Origin: Cristatella mucedo
Taxonomy: Eukaryota; Bryozoa; Phylactolaemata; Cristatellidae
Direction of reading: 5' to 3'
Assembly: GCA_009760855.2 (NCBI GenBank)
Contig: WPIO01000004.1
Span: 7,029,001 to 7,093,000, forward strand
Length of the DNA: 64,000 nucleotides
The notes under the pieces were generated by a model. It did no database searches. It was not told where the DNA came from and saw nothing but the letters and a program-made list of their open reading frames with translations. Made by a program: the position numbers and the translations under genes. Below, piece after piece: positions 37,847 through 49,326 of this stretch. Numbering within the stretch: position 1 is the first letter of the stretch; the number at the start of each line of letters is the position of its first letter.

Positions 37847-38034
37847 ACTCGTAGCGTCGATAAGAAACTTGAAGTTAGCATCTTCAAGGTGTTAGTGTAG
37901 CCAACGAAGTCTCCGAAGCCATCGAAGCCTAGGGGGCATTGCCCGAGGCACGGAGCAGCAAGACGCACGGCTCCCCTGGGCCCCTACGACACGAGTCCCT
38001 CTCCTCCACTCCTCCAGTCCACCATCACCCCACC

Positions 38035-38190
38035 AGCAGGTTACCGGCCTGTGTATATGCCACATCACAGGCGGACCACAGCCTTGCACCGGCCGACCCA
38101 GTTGGTGAATCTACCATCTGGCCACCAGTGGGTTACTGGCCTGTGTCCACGCCACATCACAGGCTCATCAGAGGAGCCGGCATACAATAC
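38035..38190. repeat. 90-base imperfect tandem duplication
   Basis: The block containing ggcctgtgtatatgccacat cacaggc near 38046 recurs as ggcctgtgtccacgccacat cacaggc near 38137, with similar flanks (accggtt/actggc). Confidence 0.7.
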
Positions 38191-38219
38191 ATACATACAC
38201 ACGTACATCGGAACTACAG

Positions 38220-39600
38220 TTAGAGGAGGTGCATGTTCGCGTCCTCACTGTGGACCCTGTTATTGGTGTTTGGTCGGCATCGCCTGCAGCTACCGGGACT
38301 CTTAAGTGTGACGACAGTGGCATTCCCCTAGGTGTAGGCGTATAGATTGTCGATAACCTCGTAGAGGACGCCTCGTGGCTGGGATAGGCTGACGAAACAG
38401 GAGCTCATGTTGAAATAAAATTCTTGTATTTGGTGCTGGAAGCGTCAACCTAGCTACAGCATTGCGCCTGAATTCTGTTGTCATCCTAACCAACTCCGAA
38501 ACAATGTTCAGCTGGCTCCTATCACTGTGCTTGGGCGACAAGCCGGCTCAAGCACAAGGGCTCGAGGAGGCGTTAACACATCGGCACATGGTCCTACTCG
38601 ACGACACAATTCGATGGCTAAGAGTACATATTTTCTAACTGTTTTGACCTCTCTGTTCGTCTTGTTCCGCTGAGCAAGAATAAGGTGTATAGCATAACTC
38701 GAGCACCCCAGTGGTTAAAGCCTAACCTCATTGCCTCAGGCACGTCCAACGGAGCACAGTGCAACCGCCGCGATTGAAATTGACTCTTTGCATAATAAGC
38801 ACCACCCTGATATCGAGCTAGCTCTAAGACTCGATCCACTGAGCTTTCCAAAGGCCACGTGACCATCACCCGAATGGCCGCTCAGTGCGGTCCCGCTTTC
38901 GCTGCAGGTTTCGCTGGCAGTTTGCCAAGGACCTCTTGGCGCCAAGACACGCTTTCCAAGGCAGCTCTTGCCGAGCAATCGGTGCATGTTGTCGTGCCGC
39001 CTTACGCATCTCCCCGGTGAGCCGTACTTTACCGCAGTGGAATGTGGGCCGTGGGCTGTGTACTTTGGGATCTGGCGGCGGCTGTAGGCCGATGACACCG
39101 CAGCACCAGTCAGGGAGTTGGAGCGAATAGCCGTGAGGTTGACCCGTTCTCGTAGTTTTCCTAGACAGGGCTGCTGCCTTTAAATCGCAGACGCTCAAGC
39201 CCTCACGCCTGCTCTGGGGTGTGCGGTCGTGCACTTTCTCTGTCGTCGGCGCCCTTCTAGGAACGCCATCGTTAAGCCGCCTTGCCTCGTTGAGCACGGC
39301 TATGCCTAGCGGCGGAAATACAATTAGGTCTTCCGGTACAACCTCACTCCCGCTAACCAGGGCAAGTCCGAGCCGAGCCGCCAGCAGGTTCACAAGAACC
39401 ACTGGGCGAGTGCACTGTTAGGCTAAGAGAACGAAGCTCACCTGCAGGGTCATTAGCAGGTGGATACCCGATTGGGCAGCCAGTGATGGTGACTGCTCCC
39501 GCCCCATCCGCCCCACCCCCACCGACCCAGTGAGCGATGCACAACCCACTAGACCCAAGACCGGGTGGCCGGCATTGGACCACACATTGACTAATTGAGA
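38220..39600 (-). mobile_element. R2/NeSL-like element, probable 5' (zinc-finger) part
   Basis: A GC-rich block with long minus-strand frames rich in Arg, Pro and Ala. Minus-strand bases near 38950-39050 encode FHCGKVRLTGEMRKAARQH, which resembles the degenerate C2H2 finger of this retrotransposon class. The frame is broken. Assignment is weaker than for the RT fragment at the window start. Confidence 0.4.
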
Positions 39601-39611
39601 TGCGTGGAGTG

Positions 39612-40100
39612 TTCCAGCCCATTGCAACCTACCTATCAAATCTACTCCTCCGCCAGGCTGAGCATCGTACTACCCGCTTTTTGTAATCTAACTGTTAAGC
39701 TATACCTCGTAAAAACCGCAAATCCTTTGGAGACCGTGCCTTTAGTTCGTATGCTCCCAAAGCCTGGAAATCACTCCCAACCTGCGTCACGACATCTCCA
39801 GACTTTTCCGAATTCAAGAAGAAACTAAAAACGTATCTACCCATGGCCGCAATTAGTGGGTCCCTGCGATTTGTCCTTTATGTGCTTACGCCGGCTGACG
39901 CTGTTTCATGCTACCACTAACCACACTTGCATGCTCACCCTGTACATGTCACCCCTAACGATGTTATTCTTGTTTTTTATTGAGCGCACTACCACTAACC
40001 ATTCGATCGTGCTTCTTTTGCAGCAATTTTAAACGGCCTAGAAAGAGGTTGAGTTCTCTGAGGGTGCTTTATCAAATATATTACTATTATTATAATTATT
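39612..40100 (+). mobile_element. LINE family 1 3' copy
   Basis: It encodes RQAEHRTTRFL, KSFGDRAFSSYAPKAWKSLP and TCVTTSPDFSEFKKKLKTYL with stops, followed by the 3' untranslated region and the tail (aacggcctagaaagaggttg, then ggtgctttatc, then ATT repeats). Confidence 0.88.
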
Positions 40101-40129
40101 AAGCCACGAAAGTCGAAGCGTGACATAGC

Positions 40130-41235
40130 GAAGAATGACTGTACTTGCGACTGAGTTCCGTCTTGCTGTGCTGTAATAACGTTCAAAAATATCTGGGCCA
40201 AGGATGATGAACTCGGTCGGCCTGCTTCAGCATGCCCAAGCATGCCCTGCGTCAGCATGCCCGAGCATCTACAAGGAGAATTGATTGGCTCCTGAAAGTG
40301 GACTACCCGGAGGCCCGTTCATCGCACTTTTTTGAGTCAACAGCCACAGCACTCAGGCTTTACGCGCTGCACGATCCTCGGCGAGAGGACACCGATGCGA
40401 AGGCTCAATCACCATGGGCTTGAGGCAAGGGAAGCAGGCCTTGAGTGGATGCGGCAACGCATGCTAGACGACCGAAGATTGGAGACGAAAGTCTTTCACC
40501 GTATAAACAATAAAATAACACAATGTATGTGTCCGGAGCCCTAAGAGAGCTGAATATTTATCCAGTCGCTTCCCACTTGCGGCAGGGCTCGAGCCCACCC
40601 CCTCAACAAACTCAGTCGTCAAAGAACGGCATCTTGACCTCGGTCACCAATGGCTGGTACCTCAACCCCTAGGCCAAACCAGGGATCAAGTAAGCTAGCC
40701 GTTCAGGGCAGGCCGACCCTACTACGTTGGGCGCAGGAGTAGCGATGCTTCTGGTTAAAGCCTGCTAGCCATATTCCACGAACTTCCGGGTTCGGACAGA
40801 TGATGGTATGGGGAGGTTTTGCAGCAGCCGGTGTGTATATGCTTGGGCAGCCCAGCCTGCTCAGGGCTTCCGGTCAGCCGCCGCCTGGCCACGGACACGC
40901 TGGTAACCGGTAGCCACTTTCAGACCACGGGTCTCGGCTTGTCGTTCCGGGCCTGGCGGTTCGTTCACCGTGTACGCTCGGACGTGCTGCCATTGGGCAC
41001 CGCTATTAGCCGGTCATACCCCGAAACGGCCACCAGCTGTCACCTTTGCGGCACTGAGGCTTAGACCGTCTGCCGCGTTCTAAGCCACTGCCGGCCGACT
41101 TTTCAAAAATAGTGGCTAGCCAAAACCAGGTTCCGCGTCGCCTAATCAGGGCTCTTTCGGCCACCTCACTCTCCTGCCTCCCGGGAGGTCTCGCCTTCCC
41201 GCTCGCCTGGTCGACACCACGGCACCGACGGGGTC
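40130..41235 (+). mobile_element. R2/NeSL-like element, 3' end with CCHC motif
   Basis: The plus strand around 40850-41090 encodes LATDTLVTGSHFQTTGLGLS, FRAWRFVHRVRSDVLPL, and SCHLCGTEA, then (after a stop) TVCRVLSHC: a C-x2-C-...-H-x3-C-like cluster as found at the C-terminal end of R2/NeSL proteins. The DNA at 40840-40930 aligns with the reversed first 100 bases of the window. It is interrupted by a SINE near 40545-40690 and is non-functional. Confidence 0.6.
40545..40690 (-). mobile_element. tRNA-derived SINE inside the R2/NeSL-like fragment
   Basis: On the minus strand ggtttggcctaggggttgag gives box A, and gggctcgagccctgc box B, followed by gggaagcgactggataaata and a LINE-like gctctcttagggc. 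It is a relative of the copies at 43405 and 18085. Confidence 0.7.
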
Positions 41236-41236
41236 A

Positions 41237-41377
41237 TTTTAATTAATATTATATATTTATATATATATAATTTAATATAATATAATAATATAATATAGTA
41301 ATTATATAATATAATAATAATAATTATTATTATTATATAATTATATATATATATAATTATATATATATATATATATA

Positions 41378-41418
<41 letters not shown>

Positions 41419-41700
41419 TATATATATATAATTATTATATTATATTATATTATATTATTATTATTATTATATATAACTACTATATTATACTATTATATTA
41501 TATTAAATTATATATATATATATATTATATATTGTATATGTCATTTTAATTAATATTATATATATATATATAATATTAATAATACAATATAGTAATAATA
41601 ATATAATAATATAATAATAATACAATAAATAATAATAATAAATATAATAATACAATATAGTAATTATATAATATAATAATAATAATATAATATAATATAA

Positions 41701-41740
<40 letters not shown>

Positions 41741-41895
41741 TGTATATGTCATTTTAATTAATATTATATATATATATATATATAATATATATATAGTTAT
41801 TATATTATATTATATTATTATTATTATATTATATAATTACTATATTGTATTATTATATTATATTAAATTATATATATATATATATATATATATAA
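41237..41895. repeat. AT-only array with higher-order repeats
   Basis: Some 650 bases of almost pure A/T made of TA, ATAATA and TTA runs. The block gtcattttaattaatattat recurs near 41229, 41540 and 41748, so a longer unit has been duplicated. Long TAATA and TATTA stretches face each other as inverted repeats. Confidence 0.9.
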
Positions 41896-41904
41896 TTACC
41901 TGGT

Positions 41905-41953
41905 CGGGGCGAGCACCTTTAAGCACTGGGCCAAACCAAATCATCAAAAGTAA
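41905..41953 (-). mobile_element. Truncated SINE abutting the tRNA-Thr cloverleaf
   Basis: On the minus strand gatttggtttggcccagtgc then ttaaaggtgctcgccccgac matches the box A half of the SINE family. It stops at the TA array. Confidence 0.65.
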
Positions 41954-42025
41954 GCCTCCAGCGAGGATTGCACTCGCGACCTCTGGTTTACTAGACCAGT
42001 GCTCTAGCCACTGAACCATAGAGGC
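41954..42025 (-). tRNA. tRNA-Thr (anticodon AGT), gene or recent pseudogene
   Basis: A full 72-base cloverleaf can be drawn on the minus strand. The acceptor stem is GCCTCTA with TGGAGGC (one G-T wobble). The D stem is GTTC/GAGC. The anticodon stem CTGGT/ACCAG encloses CTAGTAA, giving anticodon AGT. The T stem is GCGAG/CTCGC. No intron is visible. One atypical base is in the T loop (TGCAATC instead of TTCAAAT or similar), weakening the internal box B. The downstream side joins a SINE fragment, so it may be part of a composite SINE. Confidence 0.7.
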
Positions 42026-42039
42026 ACGGCCATATATAT

Positions 42040-42470
42040 TTGCATACACATACATATAAATATTTATGTTATTTATTTTTAAAGTGCCCTAAGATGATCC
42101 AAACTTCAAATCTCAGCAGGTGCTGCATGTACGTCACGGGGCTCGAGGCCTCTCACCTCGACCTGGTCACTGCATACATTTACCTTGACCTTAATTTCCA
42201 TGTAAGCGCCTATACCACTGGGCCGAAGCAGTGCGTCGTATGGGCACATGGCCGCATTGAGGGCATGATGAATGAATATGACAATCTGCAGATCCTACAC
42301 CTGCACGAGCTGCAGTGCCTTGTGCATTACAACTGCTGAGAGGCCAAGCCAGGATTGGAGCACCCAGGTGGCAAGGGGGAGGGGTGGGGGAGCCCCTATG
42401 TTAAGGAGGGTCTGGGGCGACCCCAGCGTCTGCTGGTGTCATGCAATCTTTTCAAGCACCAGGGGGGCAG
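42040..42470. other. Open but unassigned sequence
   Basis: Moderately GC-rich with a 99-codon open stretch (42040-42339) lacking a recognisable domain. No splice-phase or homology support. Confidence 0.3.
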
Positions 42471-42545
42471 CCTCTGTGTAAGCCCGGCCTCTGTGCAAGC
42501 CCGGCCTCTTTACAAGCCCGGCCTCTGTGCAAACCCGGCCTCTGG
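42471..42545. repeat. 17-base minisatellite
   Basis: About four and a half tandem copies of cctctgtgcaagcccgg with single-base variants (gtgtaag, tttacaag, gcaaac). Confidence 0.92.
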
Positions 42546-42929
42546 CCGCCCGGCCGGGAGTCAGACTTGGCTCCCTCCTACCAGGCCAGGGGGCAGCAGC
42601 CACCCTTGCCACACCCATTCGCTTCTGCAACTGCTAGGTACTAATTTTATTTATGAGCAGGACGCCGATTCAAAATATACTTCCAAATTTTTTTTGCAGT
42701 TATTTTAGAGGTTGTCTCATTTCAATCGATTGGAGTGGCCGAGTATGAACCCCTAACTGAACTCTCGATAGAAAACAAAGGGGCGATGTTCACTGACAGC
42801 TGTGACCTCTAGTCACTAACCTCAGATCGATCGCTGGCTAAATTGTGGGGAAAATGTCAAACTCTTTGGCAGGATCAAACCACCTGATGTAACTCTTAAT
42901 ATTCATCGAGCTATTCCGTGCCAACCCGA

Positions 42930-43880
42930 GCAACAGACAGCTGGTGCAAAGCTCAGCAGTTAGGCTTATCTGTCGAAAGAATCGCAGTTCCCCACATCTC
43001 CCCACTTTTTGCCGACCCGCACTGGCTCCCAGTCAAGTAGCGCATCGACTTTAATTTTAAGACACTCACTTTTAGGACCCTCAATCTTTGGCTCCATCCT
43101 ATCTATCAGATCTATTCCCCCACCAGGCTAAGCATCGTACCTTTAACTTTTCGGAATCTGATTGTTTACCTATGCCTCCTACAGACCTCAAGTTCTTTGG
43201 AGACCGTGCCATTAGTTTGTATGCTCGCAAAGCCTGGGGCTCACTTTTGACTTGCATCACGACATCTCCTGACTTGACCGCATTTAAAAAGTAACTAAAA
43301 CGCATCTATTCATCACGGGATTTAGTGGGTCCTTGTGATTCGTCCTTTGGGTGCTTTTGTTCGTGCTGACCCTGTGCACGCTGCCACTAACCACACTTAT
43401 ATAAATAATATATAATTCATTCACATAGCACCCTCAGAGAACGTAATCTCTATTCGGGCGCTTCACATACGCCGCAGGGCTTGAACCCACAACCTCGGCC
43501 AGAACTTGGTCCCCGGGGCGAGCACAATAACCACTGGGCCAAACCAGCTCGGCGACTGACATGCTGACCCTGTGCATGTCACCTCTAACGATGTTATTCT
43601 TGCTTTTTATTGAGCATGCTACTAATAAGCATTAAAACCGTGCTTTCTGTGCAGCAATTTTAAAGCACCTAGAAAAAGATTGAGTTATCTGAGGGTGCTT
43701 CATCAAATGAATTAGCATGTCACCCTAACCGTGTTATTCTTGTTGCTTATTGAGCATTCTAGTATAACCATTCGATCGTGCTTCCTGTGCAGCAAATTTT
43801 AAGTACCTAGAAAGTGATTGAGTTATACTAGGGCTCTAAATAAAATTTAGTGTTATTATTACTATTATTATTAAGCGATA
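42930..43880 (+). mobile_element. LINE family 1 copy split by a SINE, with doubled 3' end
   Basis: RT C-terminal blocks (SYLSDLFPHQAKHRT, FSESDCLPMPPTDLKFFGDR, LTCITTSPDLTAFKK) run to the 3' untranslated region near 43400. A reversed SINE occupies 43405-43553. The LINE resumes at catgctgaccctgtgcatg. The terminal part (gcttcc...gcagcaa...cctagaaa...gattgag) occurs twice, ending near 43710 and 43870. Confidence 0.85.
43405..43553 (-). mobile_element. tRNA-derived SINE inserted in a LINE
   Basis: On the minus strand: tggtttggcccagtggttat (box A region), gtgggttcaagccct (box B), gcgtatgtgaagcgcccgaa, then agagattacgttctctgagg and gtgct, which is the LINE family 1 tail sequence. This is the clearest SINE copy in the window. 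Confidence 0.88.
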
Positions 43881-44428
43881 GCTAACAAGGGGGAGCCTAC
43901 TTCCAGCTAGCATTAGTGCTTCTAAAGTCCATAGCTTGGCTTCCGGAAGGCTGCGTTGATCTTGGTTTCGACGTCACTCGTTGGGAACCTGCGGCTATAT
44001 TTTAAATGGCCTAAAAAATAGCTGGCAAGGAGACCATAGTGTGACAGGCTAGGTTAACTAAGGGCTTTGTGTATTTAGAAATCACGTACTGTCGAATATT
44101 GTATATGTCTCCGACACTTCCTTTTGGGTAGTACATAATCTGCCAGTTTTGCAAGATGAACTTCTTTTCAAAATAAGTTGGATTATTAAGATGCAAAGGT
44201 GGTTAAGCTATTGTCCTCTTAAGGTAGAGCAGACGTCTGGCTGGATGGTCTCTCACTTTGGGCCTGCTGCTAATATTGTCGAAGCCCATAGAAAGGCTTT
44301 CGGAATGCCAATGAGCTCAGCAGTTGTGTTATCAGCTCCAAACCAGATAGCATCTTACCTCAAATCGGTTCCAGGTTTTTCCAAAACCGTTTTGATGCTA
44401 AGCTCAAGGCTACTAACTTGATAACGTT

Positions 44429-44430
<2 letters not shown>

Positions 44431-44520
<90 letters not shown>
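44431..44520. repeat. (TA)n microsatellite
   Basis: A pure TA run of about 45 units. Confidence 0.97.
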
Positions 44521-44522
<2 letters not shown>

Positions 44523-45007
44523 CTCTGAAAAAGTGCCACACGCTTCACGAAAATGCAAAATTAAAGGCGATTGATTAAAAAAATTAATGGAATTTTTTGG
44601 AAGCGTTTGTTTTTTTAACTTTAGAAGTGAGACCAGTTAGGATTACTTGTCACCTGATTTTCATGCTATCCACTTGCTTACATAATGCATACACCAAAAT
44701 CGGAACGGAGTAGTGCAGAATCCGAGAAAGATATGCGACGTAAATATTCATGACTGCAACTTAAAATGATTAGTACCAACCACTCTAGCATCTATTTTGA
44801 CTCTTTACTGACTATACTTATTAAGAAACATGTCCACCGTCGTTAGATTGCCAGTAATAAATCCACACTAGAATTTTAAGGCGAAACCCTGAAAGTACAC
44901 TGCCAGGATAATGGTACCGTCTTCCTGGACTCTGCCAGAAAATCTGAAGCCATCTCCTATGGTACAAGATGCAGCACACCCTTTTATCAAGATTGGGATT
45001 GGTTCAA

Positions 45008-45105
45008 TAGTAATAATAATAAGAATAATATAAATCATAAATTTGTAAGGCACCCTAAGAGAACTAAACCTCTTTCTAGGCACGTTAGGCAGGTTGGATA
45101 GAAGC
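45008..45105 (-). mobile_element. LINE family 1 3' terminal fragment
   Basis: AAT-rich start, ttgtaaggcaccctaagaga, actaaacctctttctaggca: a reversed family tail with moderate divergence. Confidence 0.75.
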
Positions 45106-45324
45106 ACATTTAGAATTTATGAATGACATGTGCAGTATCAGCATATTTAAGTAAAAATGTACTATTCACATGGACGACTGAGCTAATGCTGCGAGAGACT
45201 CAGGCTTTTGTAATCCTTTTTAGTGTCCTAAAATCATTGCCTGTAATGGCGTCATTCGGGAGAGCTCCAGACTTTATGAGCACAATTAATGAAGGCATGG
45301 TCACTGTAGGATTGGAGATTTTTT

Positions 45325-45690
45325 AATAATAATAATAATGATGGTGCAGTTGATATAGCGCCATCGGATCACTCAATGTCTTTCCAGGCACTTTACATTT
45401 GCTGCAAAGGAAGCACGATCGAATGGTAAGTGGAAGCATGCTCAATAAACAGCGAGAATAACATGGTTATGGGTGACATGCACAGGGTCAGCATGCCAGC
45501 GGGTTTGTGGCAGCATGCACTATGTCAGCATGCATAAGCACATTAAGGGAAATCACATAGACCTACTAAATGCTGTGATAAATAGAAGCATTATTAGTTT
45601 CTTTTTAATTGCGGTCTAGTCAGGAGATGTCGTGATGCAAGTCGGGAGGGAGTTTAAGGCTTCGCAGTAAAAGCTAAGCAACTAAGTCAG
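45325..45690 (-). mobile_element. LINE family 1 3' fragment
   Basis: Reversed tail (aataataataatgatgg, then atagcgccatcggatcactc), then the reversed 3' untranslated region (gacatgcacagggtcagcat) and the end of the RT region (cgtgatgcaagtcgggaggg). Confidence 0.85.
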
Positions 45691-45989
45691 ACGAGCCTGT
45701 GACGCGATTTCCAATGCCTGAGTCAGACATATAAAGAATGTAGGTATTTCGCAGTAGTATAATTAATTGACCTGCAAAATTAACAGACATTTTAAGTCGA
45801 CACTATCCTTTTTTGGGGAGCCAGTGCATGTCGTCAAAAGGTTTGTTGTGGCCATCGGGACTTTTGCCCAGCCAAGCAGTGGTGTGCAGCTTAGTACCAA
45901 TGGCATGGTTCTTTATGGCGCTGGTCGGAGGAACTTGGAGCAGTGAGAGACAGAAATCATCCGAGGATTTCACAGATGCATGTCCTGTG

Positions 45990-46150
45990 CTGCTAGCTCC
46001 ACGCTTCTCACTAGCTCAACAGCCCTCAGAACTCAGCTAAGCTTCTAGCTTCCCCTTGATTACGCGAAATGAAGTCTGTTAGCTACGGCATGAGTCCATA
46101 AAGTCATGGCACAGGCTTTTAGTGAGCTGTAGAATACTCTCCTGCATAGC
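45990..46150 (+). mobile_element. LINE family 2 3' untranslated fragment
   Basis: It contains cgaaatgaagtctgttagct and gagctgtagaatactctcct, matching 21470-21570 and reversed 26200-26280. Confidence 0.55.
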
Positions 46151-46519
46151 CTTTCTGGCTTAGTGGAGCTACTGACAGAGATACATTGTATTACATTAAT
46201 TTGCAATAAATATTGCTATTAAACACCTGACTAAATGTAGGGATTGAAAGTGGGTGATTCTGCAGCCACTGCAGCTAACGAGACCAGGCAGGCTAAATAT
46301 CTTCCATTGGCATGCCAGTATCAGATAAAGGCAGCAGCCTGTCAAGGCAGACAGTGTCGGTCGCAGTCGTGACTGCCTCTGCGAATGAGCAACTTGTGAG
46401 CTTCAGGTGGCCGGAAGTCTATGTGGACACTGCAGCAATTGGGGCAGCCTTCCGTGGTGCAGGCATTCGAGCATCTCTGCTTGCCTGCAGTACAATGGCA
46501 CCTATCAGAACTACTTCCC

Positions 46520-46960
46520 CGTTGATATAGGCATCGTATCACTAGCTTTTCTGACTCAAATCCTGTATTTGTGCCTCAAACGAACCTCAAATATTTTAGC
46601 GGCCACGTGTGCAGTTTAAATGCTCCCAAAGCCTAGAATTTTCTCCCGACTGACGTCATGACATCCTCTCATTTGAGGAAATTTAAAAAGAAGTTTTAAG
46701 CGAAAACATTCCTTACAGCATTTTGTGAGTCTTTCTGATTCCTCCATTCTGTACTTATGCATGCTGACACTTCGCATGATGCCACGAACCGTATTTGTAT
46801 GCTGACCCTGTGCATGTCGCCTCTACACATGTTATGCTTTTTGACATTGAGCATGCTACCACTAACCATGCGATAATGCTTCCTTTACAGCATATGTGAA
46901 GTGCCTAGAAAGAGATTAAGTTCTGTGTGGGTGCTACATATCAATAAACTAGTATTGCTA
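46520..46960 (+). mobile_element. LINE family 1 3' copy
   Basis: cgtatcactagcttttctga, caaacgaacctcaaatattt, then the 3' untranslated region (gctgaccctgtgcatgtcgc) and the tail gaagtgcctagaaagagatt aagttctgtgtgggtgct. Confidence 0.8.
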
Positions 46961-48499
46961 TTAGTGAGAATGATCTGATCAGAAGCAGCTGCAGCAGCAT
47001 GTGTTGCCTGCTTATGTGGCTAGTTCTCCTCAGCTCTCTTGAGGTGGAGTTGAGGCACCTTTGTCTTCCTTATTTTTTGCTCAGCGTCGACTGCCAATGG
47101 AGATACAAGACTTGCACGTCTTAGTGCCAGCCATACCTTACCCGCAGGCTGCTGTCTGTCAGCCGTCAGTCTTCTCTAGCTTGCACTTTTGCTTGCAGAA
47201 GGTCCGTGCAAAGACAGTCCTCATGAGCTATCACAATTCTCGCTAGATCCAGACTACTAAGAAGAAACAATCGTTGACATTTTTGTATTCGGAACTGAAT
47301 TCAGCAGTTAAGTTTATTGGATTCAATGGTTGCATCGTAGCTGCAGAAGCAACCTAGTAGCTTCCACTTCCGCATGCATTAGCCAACGTTAAACTACCTG
47401 CAGCATGACCTGATCGCCTTCCACAAAAGGTATCTCAACCAGTGTGGCCGATGGTTCTAAAGACGTGGTAAGAAGGGGTGGGTTGATTCCAGGTGGCAGC
47501 TTGCATTGTTTTAACTGTTCCAGCCAATGGGCATACATGTTGAGAGAACGTCTCAGGAATTTGGAACCAGTTCAGAGTCCTCGGAGCAGTCCATGGGGCA
47601 TAGCTTGCTCTTGAGCAACTGATGGCCCGATTCTTTGTTTGTCTATTCACGAGAGCCTCTGCTGGCTCCTCCAGAGCCTACTTCCATCGTAGGAGCGAAG
47701 TCCGGACTGCTGCCGTTTGGCACTTTGCTTTACCGAGCTTCTCCGGCACACATTCTGGATGTCGAGAGCCATTCGGCCTTCCACTAAGTGTTACACAAAA
47801 TTGGATCGATGGGCAGCAGGATTTCTTGTATCCTAGGCAAATGGTATTTGTTTCTTTTTTCCTGCACTGTCTGGGGACCGACCTAGCGATATTCCTTCTA
47901 CCCAGGCTGCGGGTAAGCTGCAAGGCCCGTGTCAGATGTTGCTGTCAGATGTTGCTGTCAGATATTGCTGAGCCGTTAATCAATTTAAGCCACAACGACT
48001 TTCCGAGCCTATCATAATGAGTTCCTATTTACCTTGGTAGCGCCTTTATTATTTGAAGCGCCCGTTCGCTTTATTAAGCAAAACAGGGCTATGAAGCCCC
48101 CAAGAAGCGCAGCTGTGCAGAGCCGTTTGCACAGGAGGCAACGTGGCTGAGAGCTGTGCTACCTGACAGAGGCCTGCTAATCTATGGTCAAGTGGGAATA
48201 TTAGCCGAACTAGCAGCACGACTGCAGCAGACTACAGACTCTCAGCTCGGACGGATGGCACTAGGCGTCAATCATCCCTGAATCATCCTTAAATGGCTGT
48301 AGCAAGCTTTAATGCTTTATCACTCGTGAGTGTCACACTGGCACGTTTGGGTTCGTTAGCACGCTTCGCTAGCACGCTTCTCATGCCATCGGACCTGGGC
48401 CTGTGGGCCTTTCGCGAAGTGTGGACCTGCTGCTGCCATTCATAACTATCATAATAAATATATCCTTAGCCTCCGGTCTTGCACCTGTGCTTATTATTA
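46961..48499. other. No gene recognised
   Basis: Mixed-composition sequence with a 131-codon open stretch at 47622-48017 that shows no domain. Three tandem copies of tgttgctgtcaga lie near 47932-47972. Near 48345-48385 the block gcacgcttcgctagcacgct is a short duplication. Confidence 0.4.
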
Positions 48500-49326
48500 A
48501 GGCTCTTTCTGGGCCGCTAGTTAAGAAAGCGACAGAAAACATGGAGAACCTATGAAACGCCCGCCTTTTCTCCTTACTGTCGTTCCTATCGAAGGCACTG
48601 GAACGAGTTTCGGCAGACTAGCTGAGCTCTTACATCGCAACTATAAACGTGGCAAGTTCAGGTCAGGTTTTAGAGCCGATCACTTGGGTTATTCAGATTT
48701 GCTTTGGGCGCAAAGCGACCTAAGTGTTACTGCCGAGTGTGGTGAGGTTTCTCAGCTTCCTTTGCTTAAGATATTTAGCACCATCCTATATTACTGCTCA
48801 CTAAGTTCTTCTCGAGCGTTCCCCATCTTGCCTGGGTCCACTAGCACAGCCCTGCAATCGCTCAGGCTCATCTCATTTCAGAAGCCTTGACAGTACAGGG
48901 CACCCTAGGACTCTGTGCCTGGTCCAAAGCTTTTCCACAATTAATGTTCTTCCTTCTTGCTGATTTAATTGCTAATCACAATCTGAGCTTGTGTTTCTGT
49001 GCAGATGACATGCAGCTTTGCCTTTGCTTTGAATCTTCCCAGCTTTACAGCACATAAAGCTCTACCAACTCCCCCTACAGCTTGTAGTGCTGACTTTGGC
49101 ATTTAAATGGCAGCAAATTTTCTCAAATAGAATGGCGATCAAATTAACTAACTAGTTTTAAGTGAGCGCAGTATGGCTCTTATTGGAAGGATTATTCCGC
49201 AAAATCGGCACTACCAGCGTATCTTCGGTAGCATCGGTGCGACGCCCGAGTGTTCTGCTCCACGTGTGACGTTTCGGTGGACAGCCATATGGTGAGCCGC
49301 GACGGCACTCTAGGTAAGGCGGTCGC

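Noticed and set aside
38866-39402. 178-codon minus-strand frame as a host gene
   Set aside because: Arg/Pro/Ala-rich frame in GC-rich sequence next to other R2/NeSL-like fragments, with no start context or splice support; more likely retroelement-derived.
47622-48017. 131-codon plus-strand frame as a gene
   Set aside because: No domain, low-complexity repeat inside (gctgtcagatgtt), and overlapping frames are similarly open.
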